A DNA stretch of 64,000 bases from Mesorhizobium sp. Root102 (lineage in GTDB: Bacteria > Pseudomonadota > Alphaproteobacteria > Rhizobiales > Rhizobiaceae). Positions 9,967-21,972 of the stretch are shown here, in pieces. The translations under genes were made by a program, and so were the position numbers. Each line of letters opens with the position of its first letter. The stretch's first letter is position 1. The stretch covers positions 249,430 to 313,429 of the forward strand of contig NZ_LMCP01000001.1 in the NCBI RefSeq assembly GCF_001425625.1, written 5' to 3'. A model generated the notes under the pieces. That model had not been told where the DNA came from, made no database searches, and was given only the letters and a program-made list of their open reading frames with translations.

Positions 9967-11070
9967 TCAGACGGAGCGTTCCCGTTTCATTTCGGTACGC
10001 GAAAGAAGCTCGCGCACCGCGTCGACGACAGGCTTGACCTCAAGGCTCCAGACGCAGCAAGCCTTGCTGGGATCCGGCGCGCGGCAGAGGTCCTTGGCCA
10101 CGCAGGCGCAAGGCATCGGCGGCTGGAGCGAGATGCTGGGCACGCCGACGGGACCCCAGCGCGCCGGATCCGTCAGACCGAACAGCCCGACAACCGGGGT
10201 CCCAGTGGCTGCGGCCATGTGCATCGGGCCGCTCTCGTTGCCAAGAAACAGCCGGGCCTGTTTCAGCACCGCCAGCAGCCTTTCAAGCGACAGAGCCCCT
10301 ACGAGATCGACGACTGACGGCGCGGTCCTGGCGACGATACGTTCGGCAATCTCCCGCTCATCCGGGCCGCCCACCAGGACAACGTCCAGGCCGGTTTCGC
10401 CCGCAATCTCGACGATCGCCGCGGCAAACCGCTCCGGCTGCCAACGTCGCCCCTCGAAGCTTGCACCCGCATGCACGGCGATGAAGGCGTTTGGCCGCAG
10501 GTGGTGCTTACCCAGCAGCGACAATGCATTCGCCGTCTCCAGCGGCAGCGGCTGAAGGCTCGGAATCACCGTGCGAAGTTCGATGCCGAGCGCTTCGAGC
10601 GGCGAGAGGTAGCGGTACTGAAAATGCTGGCCATCAAAGCCGTAGGGCGTGGCAAAGACATTGGCGGGCTGCCGCTCCAGCATACGCAAGGGTCTTTCGG
10701 GAGGATTGTAGCCGACGCGGGTCCTTGCGTTGACGAGCCCGGTGATGATGCGCGACGTCTTCGAATCGGCCAAGTCGATCGTCAGGTCGAAGCGGAAGCG
10801 GCGCAACGCCCTCACCATGGCGTAAAGCTCTTTCCCGCGCTCGAGGTTGGTGCCGCGCATGCGGGCGCGCCTGAACGTGACCACCTCGGAAGCAATGCCA
10901 TGGGCGATCACGAAGCTCTCGAAGCGCGCCTCGCACAGAAACACCAGCCTGGCGCCGGGGAATTCGAGCCGCAGGTTTTCTGCAAGCGTCGAGGCGAGAA
11001 CGAGATCACCGATGAACTTCGTCTGAATGACCAGGATCGAGTGGAACGGTGCCGGTGAACTCTGCAACAT
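9967..11070 (-). CDS. glycosyltransferase family 9 protein (heptosyltransferase-like)
   Basis: GT9 enzymes transfer ADP-heptose or related sugars to LPS inner core on the cytoplasmic face. The 367-residue protein starts with the GT-B loop ILVIQTKFIGDLVL near residue 12; the C-terminal donor-binding part has IAVHAGASFEGRRW near 200, VLVGGPDERE near 235 and the family hallmark GNESGPMHMAAATGTPVVGL near 282. The C-terminus carries a cysteine-rich stretch (CACVAKDLCRAPDPSKACC) that is seen in some GT9 members. The gene is monocistronic by spacing. Donor and acceptor are inferred only from the family. Confidence 0.88.
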   Translation of the reverse strand: MLQSSPAPFHSILVIQTKFIGDLVLASTLAENLRLEFPGARLVFLCEARFESFVIAHGIASEVVTFRRARMRGTNLERGKELYAMVRALRRFRFDLTIDLADSKTSRIITGLVNARTRVGYNPPERPLRMLERQPANVFATPYGFDGQHFQYRYLSPLEALGIELRTVIPSLQPLPLETANALSLLGKHHLRPNAFIAVHAGASFEGRRWQPERFAAAIVEIAGETGLDVVLVGGPDEREIAERIVARTAPSVVDLVGALSLERLLAVLKQARLFLGNESGPMHMAAATGTPVVGLFGLTDPARWGPVGVPSISLQPPMPCACVAKDLCRAPDPSKACCVWSLEVKPVVDAVRELLSRTEMKRERSV

Positions 11071-11194
11071 CTGTTTCCGAGAGCAATTGTCGGGACGTCT
11101 GCAAATTGAGCGGAAATATTGTCGAGATTATGCAAACTCGTCAGCACGTTCGCGCGACTTGTTTTACAAAACGGTAAGCTCGGCCTGGATAGAC

Positions 11195-13873
<2,679 letters not shown>

Positions 13874-14099
13874 GCTTTGCTCTCCGGTTGCAGGAGATTG
13901 GAAAGATTGGCGAAACGGAAAGTTCCGCCGTGTCCCGACTTTGGAGCGATATGATGCTGCAGTGCGAAAGGCAAGGCGTCGGCAAAGCCGTGCGGCCCCT
14001 ACAATCGATTAAGCAAAAGCTACGTCCAAAGATGCGTCAAAAAGACTTGCCAGGCTGAGGCATTTAATGTAGAACATAACAGGAACAAACAGGTGCTCC

Positions 14100-14444
14100 A
14101 TGAAATTGCCCGGGAAACTCGACTATCTTGAAATGCCGGCGATCGGTGGAACGCTGGACCGGTTGAAGGCCTTCTACAGTGCCGCCTTCGCCTGGTCGTT
14201 CACCGACTATGGGCCGACCTATTCGGCCTTTGCCGAGGGCCTGGACGGCGGCTTCCAGGCCGATGCCGCGGAAGCACCGGCCAAGCCGCTGCCCGTGCTC
14301 TACAGCAGAGAACTGGAGGAAACGCTGCGCGCTGTCGAAAGTGCAGGCGGCGCGATCGTCAAGCCGATCTTCCCGTTCCCCGGCGGCCGGCGCTTCCACT
14401 TCGTCGATCCGGCCGGCAACGAGATGGCGGTGTGGTCCGAATAG
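14100..14444 (+). CDS. VOC family protein (glyoxalase/bleomycin-resistance fold)
   Basis: Small 114-residue vicinal-oxygen-chelate protein. YLEMPAIGGTLDRLKAFYSAAFAW gives the first beta-alpha-beta unit, and FHFVDPAGNEMAVWSE at the C-terminus is the typical end of the second unit with its metal-binding glutamate. Members range from dioxygenases to resistance proteins, so no substrate is given. It is a single gene between ppdK and tRNA-Gln. Confidence 0.82.
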   Translation: MKLPGKLDYLEMPAIGGTLDRLKAFYSAAFAWSFTDYGPTYSAFAEGLDGGFQADAAEAPAKPLPVLYSRELEETLRAVESAGGAIVKPIFPFPGGRRFHFVDPAGNEMAVWSE

Positions 14445-14573
14445 CCCGCACGCATGCCCTCTGGCGGCAGCTGCGTTAGCTGCCCGATTGGACGTTCTGA
14501 CCATCGTTCATGAGGATTGTGCTTTTCGGCTGCTCTGCTAATAACGCGCCGCACAAGCGACTCTGACGGCAAT

Positions 14574-14648
14574 TGGGGCGTCGCCAAGTGGTAAGGCATC
14601 GGTTTTTGGTACCGACATTCCCAGGTTCGAATCCTGGCGCCCCAGCCA
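14574..14648 (+). tRNA. tRNA-Gln (anticodon TTG)
   Basis: A full cloverleaf is readable. The acceptor TGGGGCG (14574-14580) pairs with CGCCCCA (14638-14644), followed by discriminator G and an encoded CCA. The anticodon stem TCGGT/ACCGA encloses loop TTTTGGT with anticodon TTG. The T arm CCAGG/CCTGG holds TTCGAAT. It decodes CAA/CAG glutamine codons. Confidence 0.97.
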
Positions 14649-14657
14649 TCTGATTAT

Positions 14658-14749
14658 GGTCCGTTCCGGACACATAGGTTACGGTTTATACCGGAGACAT
14701 GGGTAACACTTTTGGCCCGAAGGGGTTGGTCCATACTGGACATATAGGA
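14658..14749. repeat. three imperfect 22-bp direct repeats, probable insertion-sequence end remnant
   Basis: GGTCCGTTCCGGACACATAGGT (14658-14679, shown here as its pattern GGTCCGTTCCGG plus ACACATAGGT), GGTTTATACCGG plus AGACATGGGT (14683-14704) and GGTCCATACTGG plus ACATATAGGA (14728-14749) are three related units. Tandem units with TGTCCGG/ATGTGTCC cores resemble the ends of IS481-type elements as I remember them, but no transposase is present. The remaining gene-free bases up to 14945 show nothing else recognisable. The array starts 10 bp after the tRNA-Gln gene. Confidence 0.5.
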
Positions 14750-14945
14750 CCCGAGAGTACCTTTGCGATCTTCCATGAAGCCGATCGGCTAATAATTCGA
14801 CTGTGTCATAAATTCAGATGAGCCAACGCCATCGCGGCAAATTCGGGTCACCACTTGCGCATGATCTGGACAGTGTCGCCTTGAACATCTCCCTCTTTCC
14901 ATACATAGGTCGACCGGGTGGGTGGCGGCTCAACATGGAACTTCG

Positions 14946-17036
14946 ATGAACCTTCCTATATTCGCCATCAACCTCGATCGCGAGACCGGTCGCTGGAGCG
15001 AATTGCTCGCCAGCGCGGAAGCGGCCGGCCTAACCTTGCAGCGCATTGCCGCCGTCGACGGCCGCGCCCTCGCTAAAAAGGACTGGACGGAGATCGATCT
15101 TCCAGCCGCGCGTAAGCTGAGCGGGCGCGACATCCTGCCGGGCGAATATGCCTGTTACCGCAGCCATATCCAGGCGCTGGAGGCATTCCTCGCGGGTGGC
15201 GGCGCCTATGGCCTGATTGTCGAGGACGACGTCCTCTTCAGCGAAAACACCATACGGCGCATCGAGGCCATCATCGCGGCGGTCCCGGATTTCGATGCCA
15301 TCAAGCTGACCAATCATCGCATGAGCTTCTTCATGCGCGCCGTCGAGACGACGGAAGGCGACGAGATCGGTCGCGCGCTGCATGGCCCGCAAGGCTCGGC
15401 GGCCGCCTATCTGGTGACGCGGGAAGGCGCGCAGGGGCTGTTGTCGGCGCTCGCCGTAATGAAAATGCCATGGGACGTCGCACTCGAACGCTTCTGGGAC
15501 ACCGGCTTGAAAGTCTATTCGGTCCGCCAAAACGTGCTTGGCTTCGCCGCCAGCAGCAAGATTTCCGGCATAGCCGGTCCCTCGGGAAGCTACAAATTCG
15601 CAAGGCTTGGCGGGCCGAGCCGGCTAAGTGCCGGGGCGTTGCGGGCCGGCGACGAGCTGCGCCGCTTGCATCACGTCCTGCTGCGGCCCTCTTTGCCGCG
15701 GGAAACCCCGGACTACGCCAAGGACGACGCGCCGCGCAACACCTTGCTTCTGTTGCTTGCGGCGCTCGCCATCCTCGCTTTGGTCTCCGCGGTCTGGCGC
15801 GAGGCCGACACCTACCGCTATGCGGGCCTGGCGCTGGCCTTGGTCGCAGTCGTCCGCTGGTTCAGGGTGGATTTGTGGACCTACAGCAAACCGCTGATCG
15901 GTTGGGTCGGCGGTCTGTGCGTGGGTTGGTCGCTCTATGTCTTCATCCGACTGGCGATCGTCTATTTCGGTACCCATCAGTTGGGTGGCGCCGAAGGCGT
16001 TTACATGTTTCCGCTGTTTTACGCGACGACCGGCTTCGCGTTTCTGCTGTTTGTCAAGCAGCCCGCGCGGCTCGTGCTCTGGTTCATGATCCTCAGTCTT
16101 GTCTTCCTGGCGGCGGACACCTTCTATTCGGACATGTTTCAAGGCGTCCAACCGACACCGCGGCTTTTCAACAATCCCATCCACGCGTCGGTGGCGGCTG
16201 GTTTCATCTTCCTTTGCGCGCTGCAATTCATGGCGTACACGGCCCAAAGAACGGACCTGAGGAAAGCAACCAAGAACCTGTATTGGGCGCTGTCGGCAGC
16301 CGTCCTGCTGTTTGCCCTCGTCAACATCATCGAGATGCGGTCAAAGGGTGTCTGGCTTGCGCTTGCGCTCGTCCTGCTCTTGTTGGCAGTCATGACCCTG
16401 GCGAGAGGCCATCGCCGCGAACTGCTGGTTTCGTGTGGCGTGCTGGCGATCGTGGCGGTCGGCATCGTCGCGACACGCAACGTCTTCTCGTCCACCGCCG
16501 GCGACACCATGATCTTCGTCAAGGCCTTGGTTCCGGATGTCTTGAGGCATGGCGTCCTCCCGGCCTTCGACCGCGCCATCGCGAGCGATACGGTTCCGCT
16601 TGCAGCCAAGGAAAGGCTGATGCTGTGGGCGGATGCGATCGAAATCTGGAAACGCCACCCGATCTTTGGAGCCAGCTCCAGCTGGCTGACCGAATGGCAG
16701 CATAGAACCTATCATCCCATGATCTTCAACGTCTTCCACAACGGATATCTGGAGATTGCCGTGCGCTATGGAGTGGTCGGACTGGCGTTCTTTGCCTTTC
16801 TCTACACCTGGTCGTCCAGGCAGGTTCTGCTGGCCATGCGGGCCAAGCTTGTCGCTCCGGCCGCATGGTCCTGCTACATCTCGACACTGGTCTTTTTCGC
16901 CATAACCATCCTTACGAATTCAAACAACCGGCTGGCTATGGGTGAGGCCTTCATGTGGTTCGCCGCAGCGTTCGGCTTCTATTGTTTTTATGTTCGCCAG
17001 CAGAAGAACCTTGTCGCGCCGCGAACTTATTTCTAG
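14946..17036 (+). CDS. fusion of GT25 glycosyltransferase and O-antigen ligase (WaaL-like) domains
   Basis: A 696-residue two-domain protein. Residues 1 to about 210 are a glycosyltransferase family 25 domain (LgtB/Lex1 type): FAINLDRETGRW at the N-terminus, GEYACYRSHIQALEAF near 66 and the metal-binding acidic motif LIVEDDVLF near 92. From about 255 to 685 there are ten or more membrane helices with the O-antigen ligase/polymerase signature: an arginine in EMRSKGVWLAL and the periplasmic NVFHNGYLEIAVRYGVVG near 590, whose histidine matches the catalytic one in WaaL. This couples cytoplasmic sugar addition with periplasmic polymer transfer in one chain. The ATG at 14946 follows GGAA. It sits just downstream of the IS-like array and upstream of a VanZ-like gene. 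Confidence 0.82.
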   Translation: MNLPIFAINLDRETGRWSELLASAEAAGLTLQRIAAVDGRALAKKDWTEIDLPAARKLSGRDILPGEYACYRSHIQALEAFLAGGGAYGLIVEDDVLFSENTIRRIEAIIAAVPDFDAIKLTNHRMSFFMRAVETTEGDEIGRALHGPQGSAAAYLVTREGAQGLLSALAVMKMPWDVALERFWDTGLKVYSVRQNVLGFAASSKISGIAGPSGSYKFARLGGPSRLSAGALRAGDELRRLHHVLLRPSLPRETPDYAKDDAPRNTLLLLLAALAILALVSAVWREADTYRYAGLALALVAVVRWFRVDLWTYSKPLIGWVGGLCVGWSLYVFIRLAIVYFGTHQLGGAEGVYMFPLFYATTGFAFLLFVKQPARLVLWFMILSLVFLAADTFYSDMFQGVQPTPRLFNNPIHASVAAGFIFLCALQFMAYTAQRTDLRKATKNLYWALSAAVLLFALVNIIEMRSKGVWLALALVLLLLAVMTLARGHRRELLVSCGVLAIVAVGIVATRNVFSSTAGDTMIFVKALVPDVLRHGVLPAFDRAIASDTVPLAAKERLMLWADAIEIWKRHPIFGASSSWLTEWQHRTYHPMIFNVFHNGYLEIAVRYGVVGLAFFAFLYTWSSRQVLLAMRAKLVAPAAWSCYISTLVFFAITILTNSNNRLAMGEAFMWFAAAFGFYCFYVRQQKNLVAPRTYF

Positions 17037-17087
17037 GGAACGGCTTCGGCCTTCCCCGCGGTCGGCGCAGATTGTTGTTGGAGTAGA

Positions 17088-17456
17088 ATGAGATTTTATT
17101 CAGTCGCCGAACGGGTCGCTTTTCTCGTCACGCTCATCGCGGTTCTTGTGCTTGCGCTGCTGCCGGTACCTCGTCTCAATGAGTATGGGATCGATGTCGG
17201 TTTCCACTACGACAAGCTGAACCACGCCAGCGCCTTTGCCGTCCTGACCTTCCTGGGAGGGCTCGGCTGGCCCGACCGCAAGGCAAGGCTGATCGTCTTC
17301 CTGGCCCTGGTCGGCGCGGCGATCGAGGTTCTCCAGGGCACCGCACTGATAGCGCGCGACCTGGATGTGTTCGACTGGGTCGCCGATTGCGTCGGCATGG
17401 CATGCGGGCTCGTGGCCATGATCTCCATGAACTGGATTTTGCAGCGCAGAGGTTGA
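17088..17456 (+). CDS. VanZ-like family membrane protein
   Basis: A 122-residue protein with about four membrane helices. The VanZ-family core is visible as YDKLNHASAFAVLTFL near residue 41, GAAIEVLQG near 77 and FDWVADCVGMACG near 93. VanZ itself affects teicoplanin sensitivity, but most relatives have no known function and are common beside polysaccharide genes. It follows the GT25/ligase gene by 51 bp on the same strand with TTGGAG before its ATG, so the two are probably cotranscribed. It converges on smc with a 25-bp gap. Confidence 0.8.
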   Translation: MRFYSVAERVAFLVTLIAVLVLALLPVPRLNEYGIDVGFHYDKLNHASAFAVLTFLGGLGWPDRKARLIVFLALVGAAIEVLQGTALIARDLDVFDWVADCVGMACGLVAMISMNWILQRRG

Positions 17457-17481
17457 AAACGGCCAGGCAGCGCGACCTGGA

Positions 17482-20400
17482 TCAGCTCGCCTCGCGCATC
17501 GCCTCGGCCGCCTGCAGGTCGACCGACACCAGCTGGCTGACGCCTTGCTCGGCCATGGTCACGCCGAACAGCCGGTTCATGCGCGCCATGGTGATTGGAT
17601 TGTGGGTGATGATGACGAAGCGTGTCTCGGTGGTGTTGGCCATTTCGTCCATGAGATTGCAGAAGCGCTCGACATTGTGGTCGTCGAGCGGGGCGTCGAC
17701 TTCGTCGAGCACGCAAATCGGCGCCGGATTGGTCAGGAACACCGCAAAAATCAGCGACATCGCCGTCAGCGCCTGTTCGCCGCCGGACAGCAGCGTCATG
17801 GTCTGCGGCTTCTTGCCGGGCGGGCGGGCCAGGATTTCGAGCCCGGCTTCGAGCGGATCGTCGGATTCGATCAGCTGCAATTCCGCCGTGCCGCCGCCGA
17901 ACAGATGCGAGAATAGCCGCTGGAAATGGCCATTGACGACGTCGAAGGCGGCAAGCAGCCGCTCACGGCCTTCGCGGTTGAGGCTCTGGATCGCCTGCCT
18001 GAGCTTGCGGATCGCCTCGATGATGTCCTCGCGCTCGGAGACGATCGCCTCCAGCCGGTCGGAAAGCTCCTTCTGCTCTTCCTCGGCGCGCAGATTGACG
18101 GCGCCCAGCCGTTCGCGCTCGATCTTCAGCCGGTCGAGCTGCCGCTCGATCTCGGCCATTTCCGGCATCGGGCTGTCAGCCTCCAGACCGGTGTGGCGGA
18201 TGACCAGATGCGGCGGCGTGTTCAGCGTCTCCTGGATGCGCGCCTCGACCTCCAGCCGGCGTTCGTCGGCCGCGGTCAGCCGCTCTTCGGCGCGAACGCG
18301 GGTCTCGCGTGCCTCGGCCAGGAACTGGATCGCGCCGGTGGCGGCCTTGTCCATTTCGGATTGCCGGTTCTCGGCTTCCTGCAAACGGTCGGCCGCCGCC
18401 TTGCGCAAGGTCTCGGCTTCGGTGAGCTGGGACAGCAGCGCGCGCCGCTTGGCGTCGATTTCATCGGGAGCATCGGCCAGCCGCTCGCGTTCGGCCTCGG
18501 CCTCGGCCTTGCGTTCGCCGAGCGACGCGATCTGCGTCGAGGCGTTTTCGGCCCGCTCCAGCCAGTTGCTGCGCTCGGCGCCAATGGCATCGAGCCGGCG
18601 CGCACGCGCCTCGGCTTCGCGTCTCAGCCCCTCGTGCACCGCCCGCGCATCCGCAAGCGTGGCGCGATCGCGGGTGACATTGGCCGAGGACTGTTCGAGC
18701 TGCAATTGCAGATCGCCGAGATCGGGCGCGTCCTGCAGCAGCATTTCCGCCTCGGCGAAGGCGGCCGAGGTCTCCTCATGGCTGTCGACGATGCGGGCGC
18801 GCGCCTCGTCCAGTGCGGCGCGCCGGCTCTGCAATTCGCCGCCGGCCCTTTCGGCCTCGGCCAGCGCAGTGCGGGCAGCGTCCAGGCGGTGCTGCGCGTC
18901 GCGACCGGCCTGGCGCGCGTTGCGCTCGGCCTCGCTCGCCAGGCGAAGCGCCTGTTCGGCCTGGGCAAGCGCCTCTTCAGCCTGACGCAGGACGAGGGTC
19001 GCCTGTATCGCCTCGGCATCGAGCTCAGCCAGCCGGTTCTTCTGCGCCAGCCGTTGCGCGGCGGCGGTCGGGGCATCGGCACTGGCGGTAAAGCCGTCCC
19101 AGCGCCAGAGCGCACCCTCGCGGCTGACCAGCCTCTGGCCGGGAGCAAGAAGCGCCTGCAGCCGGCGGCCATCGCCGGCGTCGACGATGCCGATCTGCGC
19201 CAGACGGCGGGCGAGCTGTACCGGCGCATGGACCACGCTGGCAAGGCTCTTTACGCCCTCCGGCAAAGCCGCGTCGCCGGGTTGGATCCCGCTTTCGCCC
19301 CAATGCACCGGCGCGCTGCGGTCGAGCGGCACGTCGAGGTCTTCGCCGAGTGCCGCGCCCAGCGCCGTCTCGAAACCGCGATCGACGCTGATCTGTTCCA
19401 GCACGGCCGGGAAGAGATCGCCGCTGGCGGCGTTCAGGATTTTTGCCAGCGTGCGCGCTTCCGTCTCGATCCGTGCCAGCTCGGCCCTGGCATCCTGAAG
19501 CGGTGGCCGGGCAGCACTTTCCGTGGCGCGGGCATCGATGACCGACTGCTCCGCATCCGATACGGCAGCCTCGGATTCCTCCAGCAGCGCCATGGCCTGT
19601 TCGACCAGCACGCGCTTCTCGGCCGGATCCGGCAGGCCGGCAACCTTGGAGAGTATCTCCGACAATTCGCGATCGACGTCGGCAAGCTGACGGGCGAAAC
19701 GGTCGCGGCGCTCGGCGGTGTCGCGCAGCGTCCGTTCGATCTGGTTGCGCGAGGCGGCAGCCTCGGCCCGTTCGGCGGTCAGCGCGGCGAGTTTGGCTTC
19801 GCTTTGTGAAAGCGTCGATGCAGCCTGCTCGAACGCGGCCCGGGTGCTGGCCTCGCGGTCGGCGGCGCCGGCATTTTCCGAATTGAGCGTGGCTTCCTCG
19901 GTGCGAAGGCGTTCGAGGATATCCGCATTGTCGCGGACCATCCGCTCCTCACGCGCGATATCGCCGTCCAGCTGCTGCAGCCGGCGCTCGAGTTCGCTCT
20001 GACGGGCGCGGATGCGGCCGGCTTCCTCCTCGATCTGCGACTTGGCGATAGACAGGCGCTGGAAGGCGGCAGCCGCGGCTGCTTCCGCGTCGCGCAGGTC
20101 AGGCAAGCGATGAGCGCCGATGCCTTGCTCCCTGGCGGCAGCCATCTGGGCGGCGGCGCGGTCGCCGACCAGTGCCGTAGCAACTGCCAGCGCCGAGCGC
20201 GCCTCGCCTTCTTGCGTCTTGGCCAGCGTCCAGCGCAGATGCAAAAGCGTTGCTTCGGCCTTGCGGATATCGGCCGACAGGTTCTTGAAGCGGGAGGCCT
20301 GGCGCGCCTGGCGCTTCAAGCTTTCGATCTGGCTTTCCAGTTCGCCGACGACGTCGTCCAGCCGCTCGAGGTTCTGTTCGGCCGCCTTCAACCGCAGCTC

Positions 20401-20940
20401 GGCCTCATGGCGACGGGTGTGCAGGCCGGAAATGCCGGCCGCCTCTTCGAGCAGGGCGCGACGTGCCTGCGGCTTGGCCTGGATCAGTTCGCCGATACGG
20501 CCCTGACCGACCATCGACGGCGAACGCGCGCCAGTCGACTGGTCGGCGAACAAAAGCTGCACGTCCTTGGCGCGGGCCTCCTTGCCGTTGATGCGGTAGA
20601 GCGAGCCGGCCTCACGCTCGATGCGGCGCGACACCTGAAGTTCATCGGCATCGTTGAAGGCAGCGGGCGCCGAGCGATCACTGTTGTCGAGGAAAAGCGT
20701 GACTTCGGCGGTGTTGCGTGCCGGGCGCGTGCCCGAACCGGAAAAGATGACGTCGTCCATGCCGGACGCGCGCATGTTCTTGTAGGAGCTTTCGCCCATC
20801 ACCCAGCGCAGCGCCTCGACCAGGTTCGACTTGCCGCAGCCATTCGGCCCGACAATGCCGGTCAGTCCGCGTTCGATAACGAACTCGCCGGGCTCGACGA
20901 AGGACTTGAAACCGAGGAGGCGAAGGCGCGAAAACTTCAT
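17482..20940 (-). CDS. smc: chromosome segregation protein SMC
   Basis: Condensin ATPase that organises the chromosome with ScpA/ScpB. The 1152 residues show the canonical layout: N-terminal Walker A GPNGCGKSNLVEALRWVMGE near residue 29, a long coiled coil, a hinge around 500-640, the returning coil, then the ABC signature LLSGGEQALTAMSL near 1060 and Walker B CVLDEVDAPLDD near 1085. The DNA shows the skewed, repetitive codon use expected for coiled coils, which opens long spurious frames on the other strand. It follows the DsbA-like gene by about 105 bp, a gene order often seen in alphaproteobacteria. ScpAB are not in the window. Confidence 0.97.
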   Translation of the reverse strand: MKFSRLRLLGFKSFVEPGEFVIERGLTGIVGPNGCGKSNLVEALRWVMGESSYKNMRASGMDDVIFSGSGTRPARNTAEVTLFLDNSDRSAPAAFNDADELQVSRRIEREAGSLYRINGKEARAKDVQLLFADQSTGARSPSMVGQGRIGELIQAKPQARRALLEEAAGISGLHTRRHEAELRLKAAEQNLERLDDVVGELESQIESLKRQARQASRFKNLSADIRKAEATLLHLRWTLAKTQEGEARSALAVATALVGDRAAAQMAAAREQGIGAHRLPDLRDAEAAAAAAFQRLSIAKSQIEEEAGRIRARQSELERRLQQLDGDIAREERMVRDNADILERLRTEEATLNSENAGAADREASTRAAFEQAASTLSQSEAKLAALTAERAEAAASRNQIERTLRDTAERRDRFARQLADVDRELSEILSKVAGLPDPAEKRVLVEQAMALLEESEAAVSDAEQSVIDARATESAARPPLQDARAELARIETEARTLAKILNAASGDLFPAVLEQISVDRGFETALGAALGEDLDVPLDRSAPVHWGESGIQPGDAALPEGVKSLASVVHAPVQLARRLAQIGIVDAGDGRRLQALLAPGQRLVSREGALWRWDGFTASADAPTAAAQRLAQKNRLAELDAEAIQATLVLRQAEEALAQAEQALRLASEAERNARQAGRDAQHRLDAARTALAEAERAGGELQSRRAALDEARARIVDSHEETSAAFAEAEMLLQDAPDLGDLQLQLEQSSANVTRDRATLADARAVHEGLRREAEARARRLDAIGAERSNWLERAENASTQIASLGERKAEAEAERERLADAPDEIDAKRRALLSQLTEAETLRKAAADRLQEAENRQSEMDKAATGAIQFLAEARETRVRAEERLTAADERRLEVEARIQETLNTPPHLVIRHTGLEADSPMPEMAEIERQLDRLKIERERLGAVNLRAEEEQKELSDRLEAIVSEREDIIEAIRKLRQAIQSLNREGRERLLAAFDVVNGHFQRLFSHLFGGGTAELQLIESDDPLEAGLEILARPPGKKPQTMTLLSGGEQALTAMSLIFAVFLTNPAPICVLDEVDAPLDDHNVERFCNLMDEMANTTETRFVIITHNPITMARMNRLFGVTMAEQGVSQLVSVDLQAAEAMREAS

Positions 20941-21045
20941 TCGCGCCGCCCACTAAGCGGATTTCCGTGGTTCTGCGAAAGGAATTCGCGGCACGACAAG
21001 AAGCCGCGCACGCCGAAGCGCCGCCGCCTCATTGCTGACTGGACG

Positions 21046-21789
21046 TCAGAGCAGAGGGTCGATGATGGCCGACATTTCCTCAATCGACATCGCCCCTTTG
21101 TAGGTCTTACCGTTGATGAAGAAGGTCGGTGTCGAGTCGACCTTGAATTCATTGGCGCCGCGCTTCTGGACCGATCTCACATCGTCCAGAAGTTTCTGGT
21201 CCGTCAAGCAGGCCTCGAAGGACTCCTGTGTAAAACCGGCGAGCTTCGAGATTTGCAGCAGCGCATCCTTGGTGTTCTGGACGCCAACCCAGTTCGCCTG
21301 CTGCCTGAACAGGACGTCCACCATCGGGAAATAGTTATCCTTGGCGCAGCGCGCCAGCATGAAACCGGCTTCGGCGCTCGGATCGAACGGGAATTCGCGC
21401 AGGATGTAACGCGCCTTGCCGGTGTCGATGTACTTGGTCTTCAGCTCCGGAAAGGTGGTCTCGGCGAAATGCGCGCAGTGCGGGCAGGTCATCGAGGCGT
21501 ATTCGACGATGGTGACCTTGGCGTCGTCCTTGCCGAGTTGCTTGTCGGGCAGCGCACCCGGCTTCATCAGTTCCGCCATATCCACGGTGCCCTGGGCTTC
21601 CGGGGCGGTAGCAGCGGCCGGCGTGGCCGGCTTCGCGGGAGCGGCCGGCGCCGCGGGCTTTACATCCGCGGCCTTCGCTTCCTCGCCAGAGTCGCTGCAC
21701 GCGGCGAGCAGGGCGACCGCCGGAATGGCTGCCAGCGAAGACAGGACGTTTCTGCGAGACAAGCTTTGGCCGAACGGGGGACGGTTCAT
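21046..21789 (-). CDS. DsbA-family thiol:disulfide oxidoreductase (probable Tat lipoprotein)
   Basis: Periplasmic thioredoxin-fold protein of 247 residues. The N-terminus holds a twin-arginine stretch SRRNVLSS at residues 10-17 and a lipobox LLAAC with cysteine 31, so the protein is likely lipid-anchored. An alanine/proline-rich linker (about 48-68) leads to the DsbA domain with active site CPHC at 102-105 and the cis-proline in DSTPTFFINGKTY near 220. ATG 21789 is preferred, preceded by AGGTGA; a GTG three codons upstream is possible. It is cotranscribed with smc downstream by orientation. It may introduce disulfides into envelope proteins. Confidence 0.88.
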   Translation of the reverse strand: MNRPPFGQSLSRRNVLSSLAAIPAVALLAACSDSGEEAKAADVKPAAPAAPAKPATPAAATAPEAQGTVDMAELMKPGALPDKQLGKDDAKVTIVEYASMTCPHCAHFAETTFPELKTKYIDTGKARYILREFPFDPSAEAGFMLARCAKDNYFPMVDVLFRQQANWVGVQNTKDALLQISKLAGFTQESFEACLTDQKLLDDVRSVQKRGANEFKVDSTPTFFINGKTYKGAMSIEEMSAIIDPLL

Positions 21790-21972
21790 ACGAATCACCT
21801 GACAAGGGTTGGATTTTGCAATGCAAAGGCACGAAAAGGCGAGAGTTGGCGCGAATTAAGGCATCTCGATCCCCAATCCAATCGCGAAACCTGACAAGAG
21901 CGATCACGAATGCGAGATATTGACGACAAATCCATGACTTTCTTCAAGGGCCTCATGACTTCTTCCAAGGGC

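Noticed and set aside
14476..14673. Minus-strand frame of 65 codons with the peptide GAPGFEPG
   Set aside because: It is read through the tRNA-Gln gene in reverse; this peptide is a well-known artefact of translating tRNA sequences.
17926..19809. Long plus-strand frame of over 600 codons opposite smc
   Set aside because: It is the antisense of the SMC coiled coil; the skewed codon use of a G+C-rich gene keeps the opposite frame open. No domain and no ribosome-binding site.
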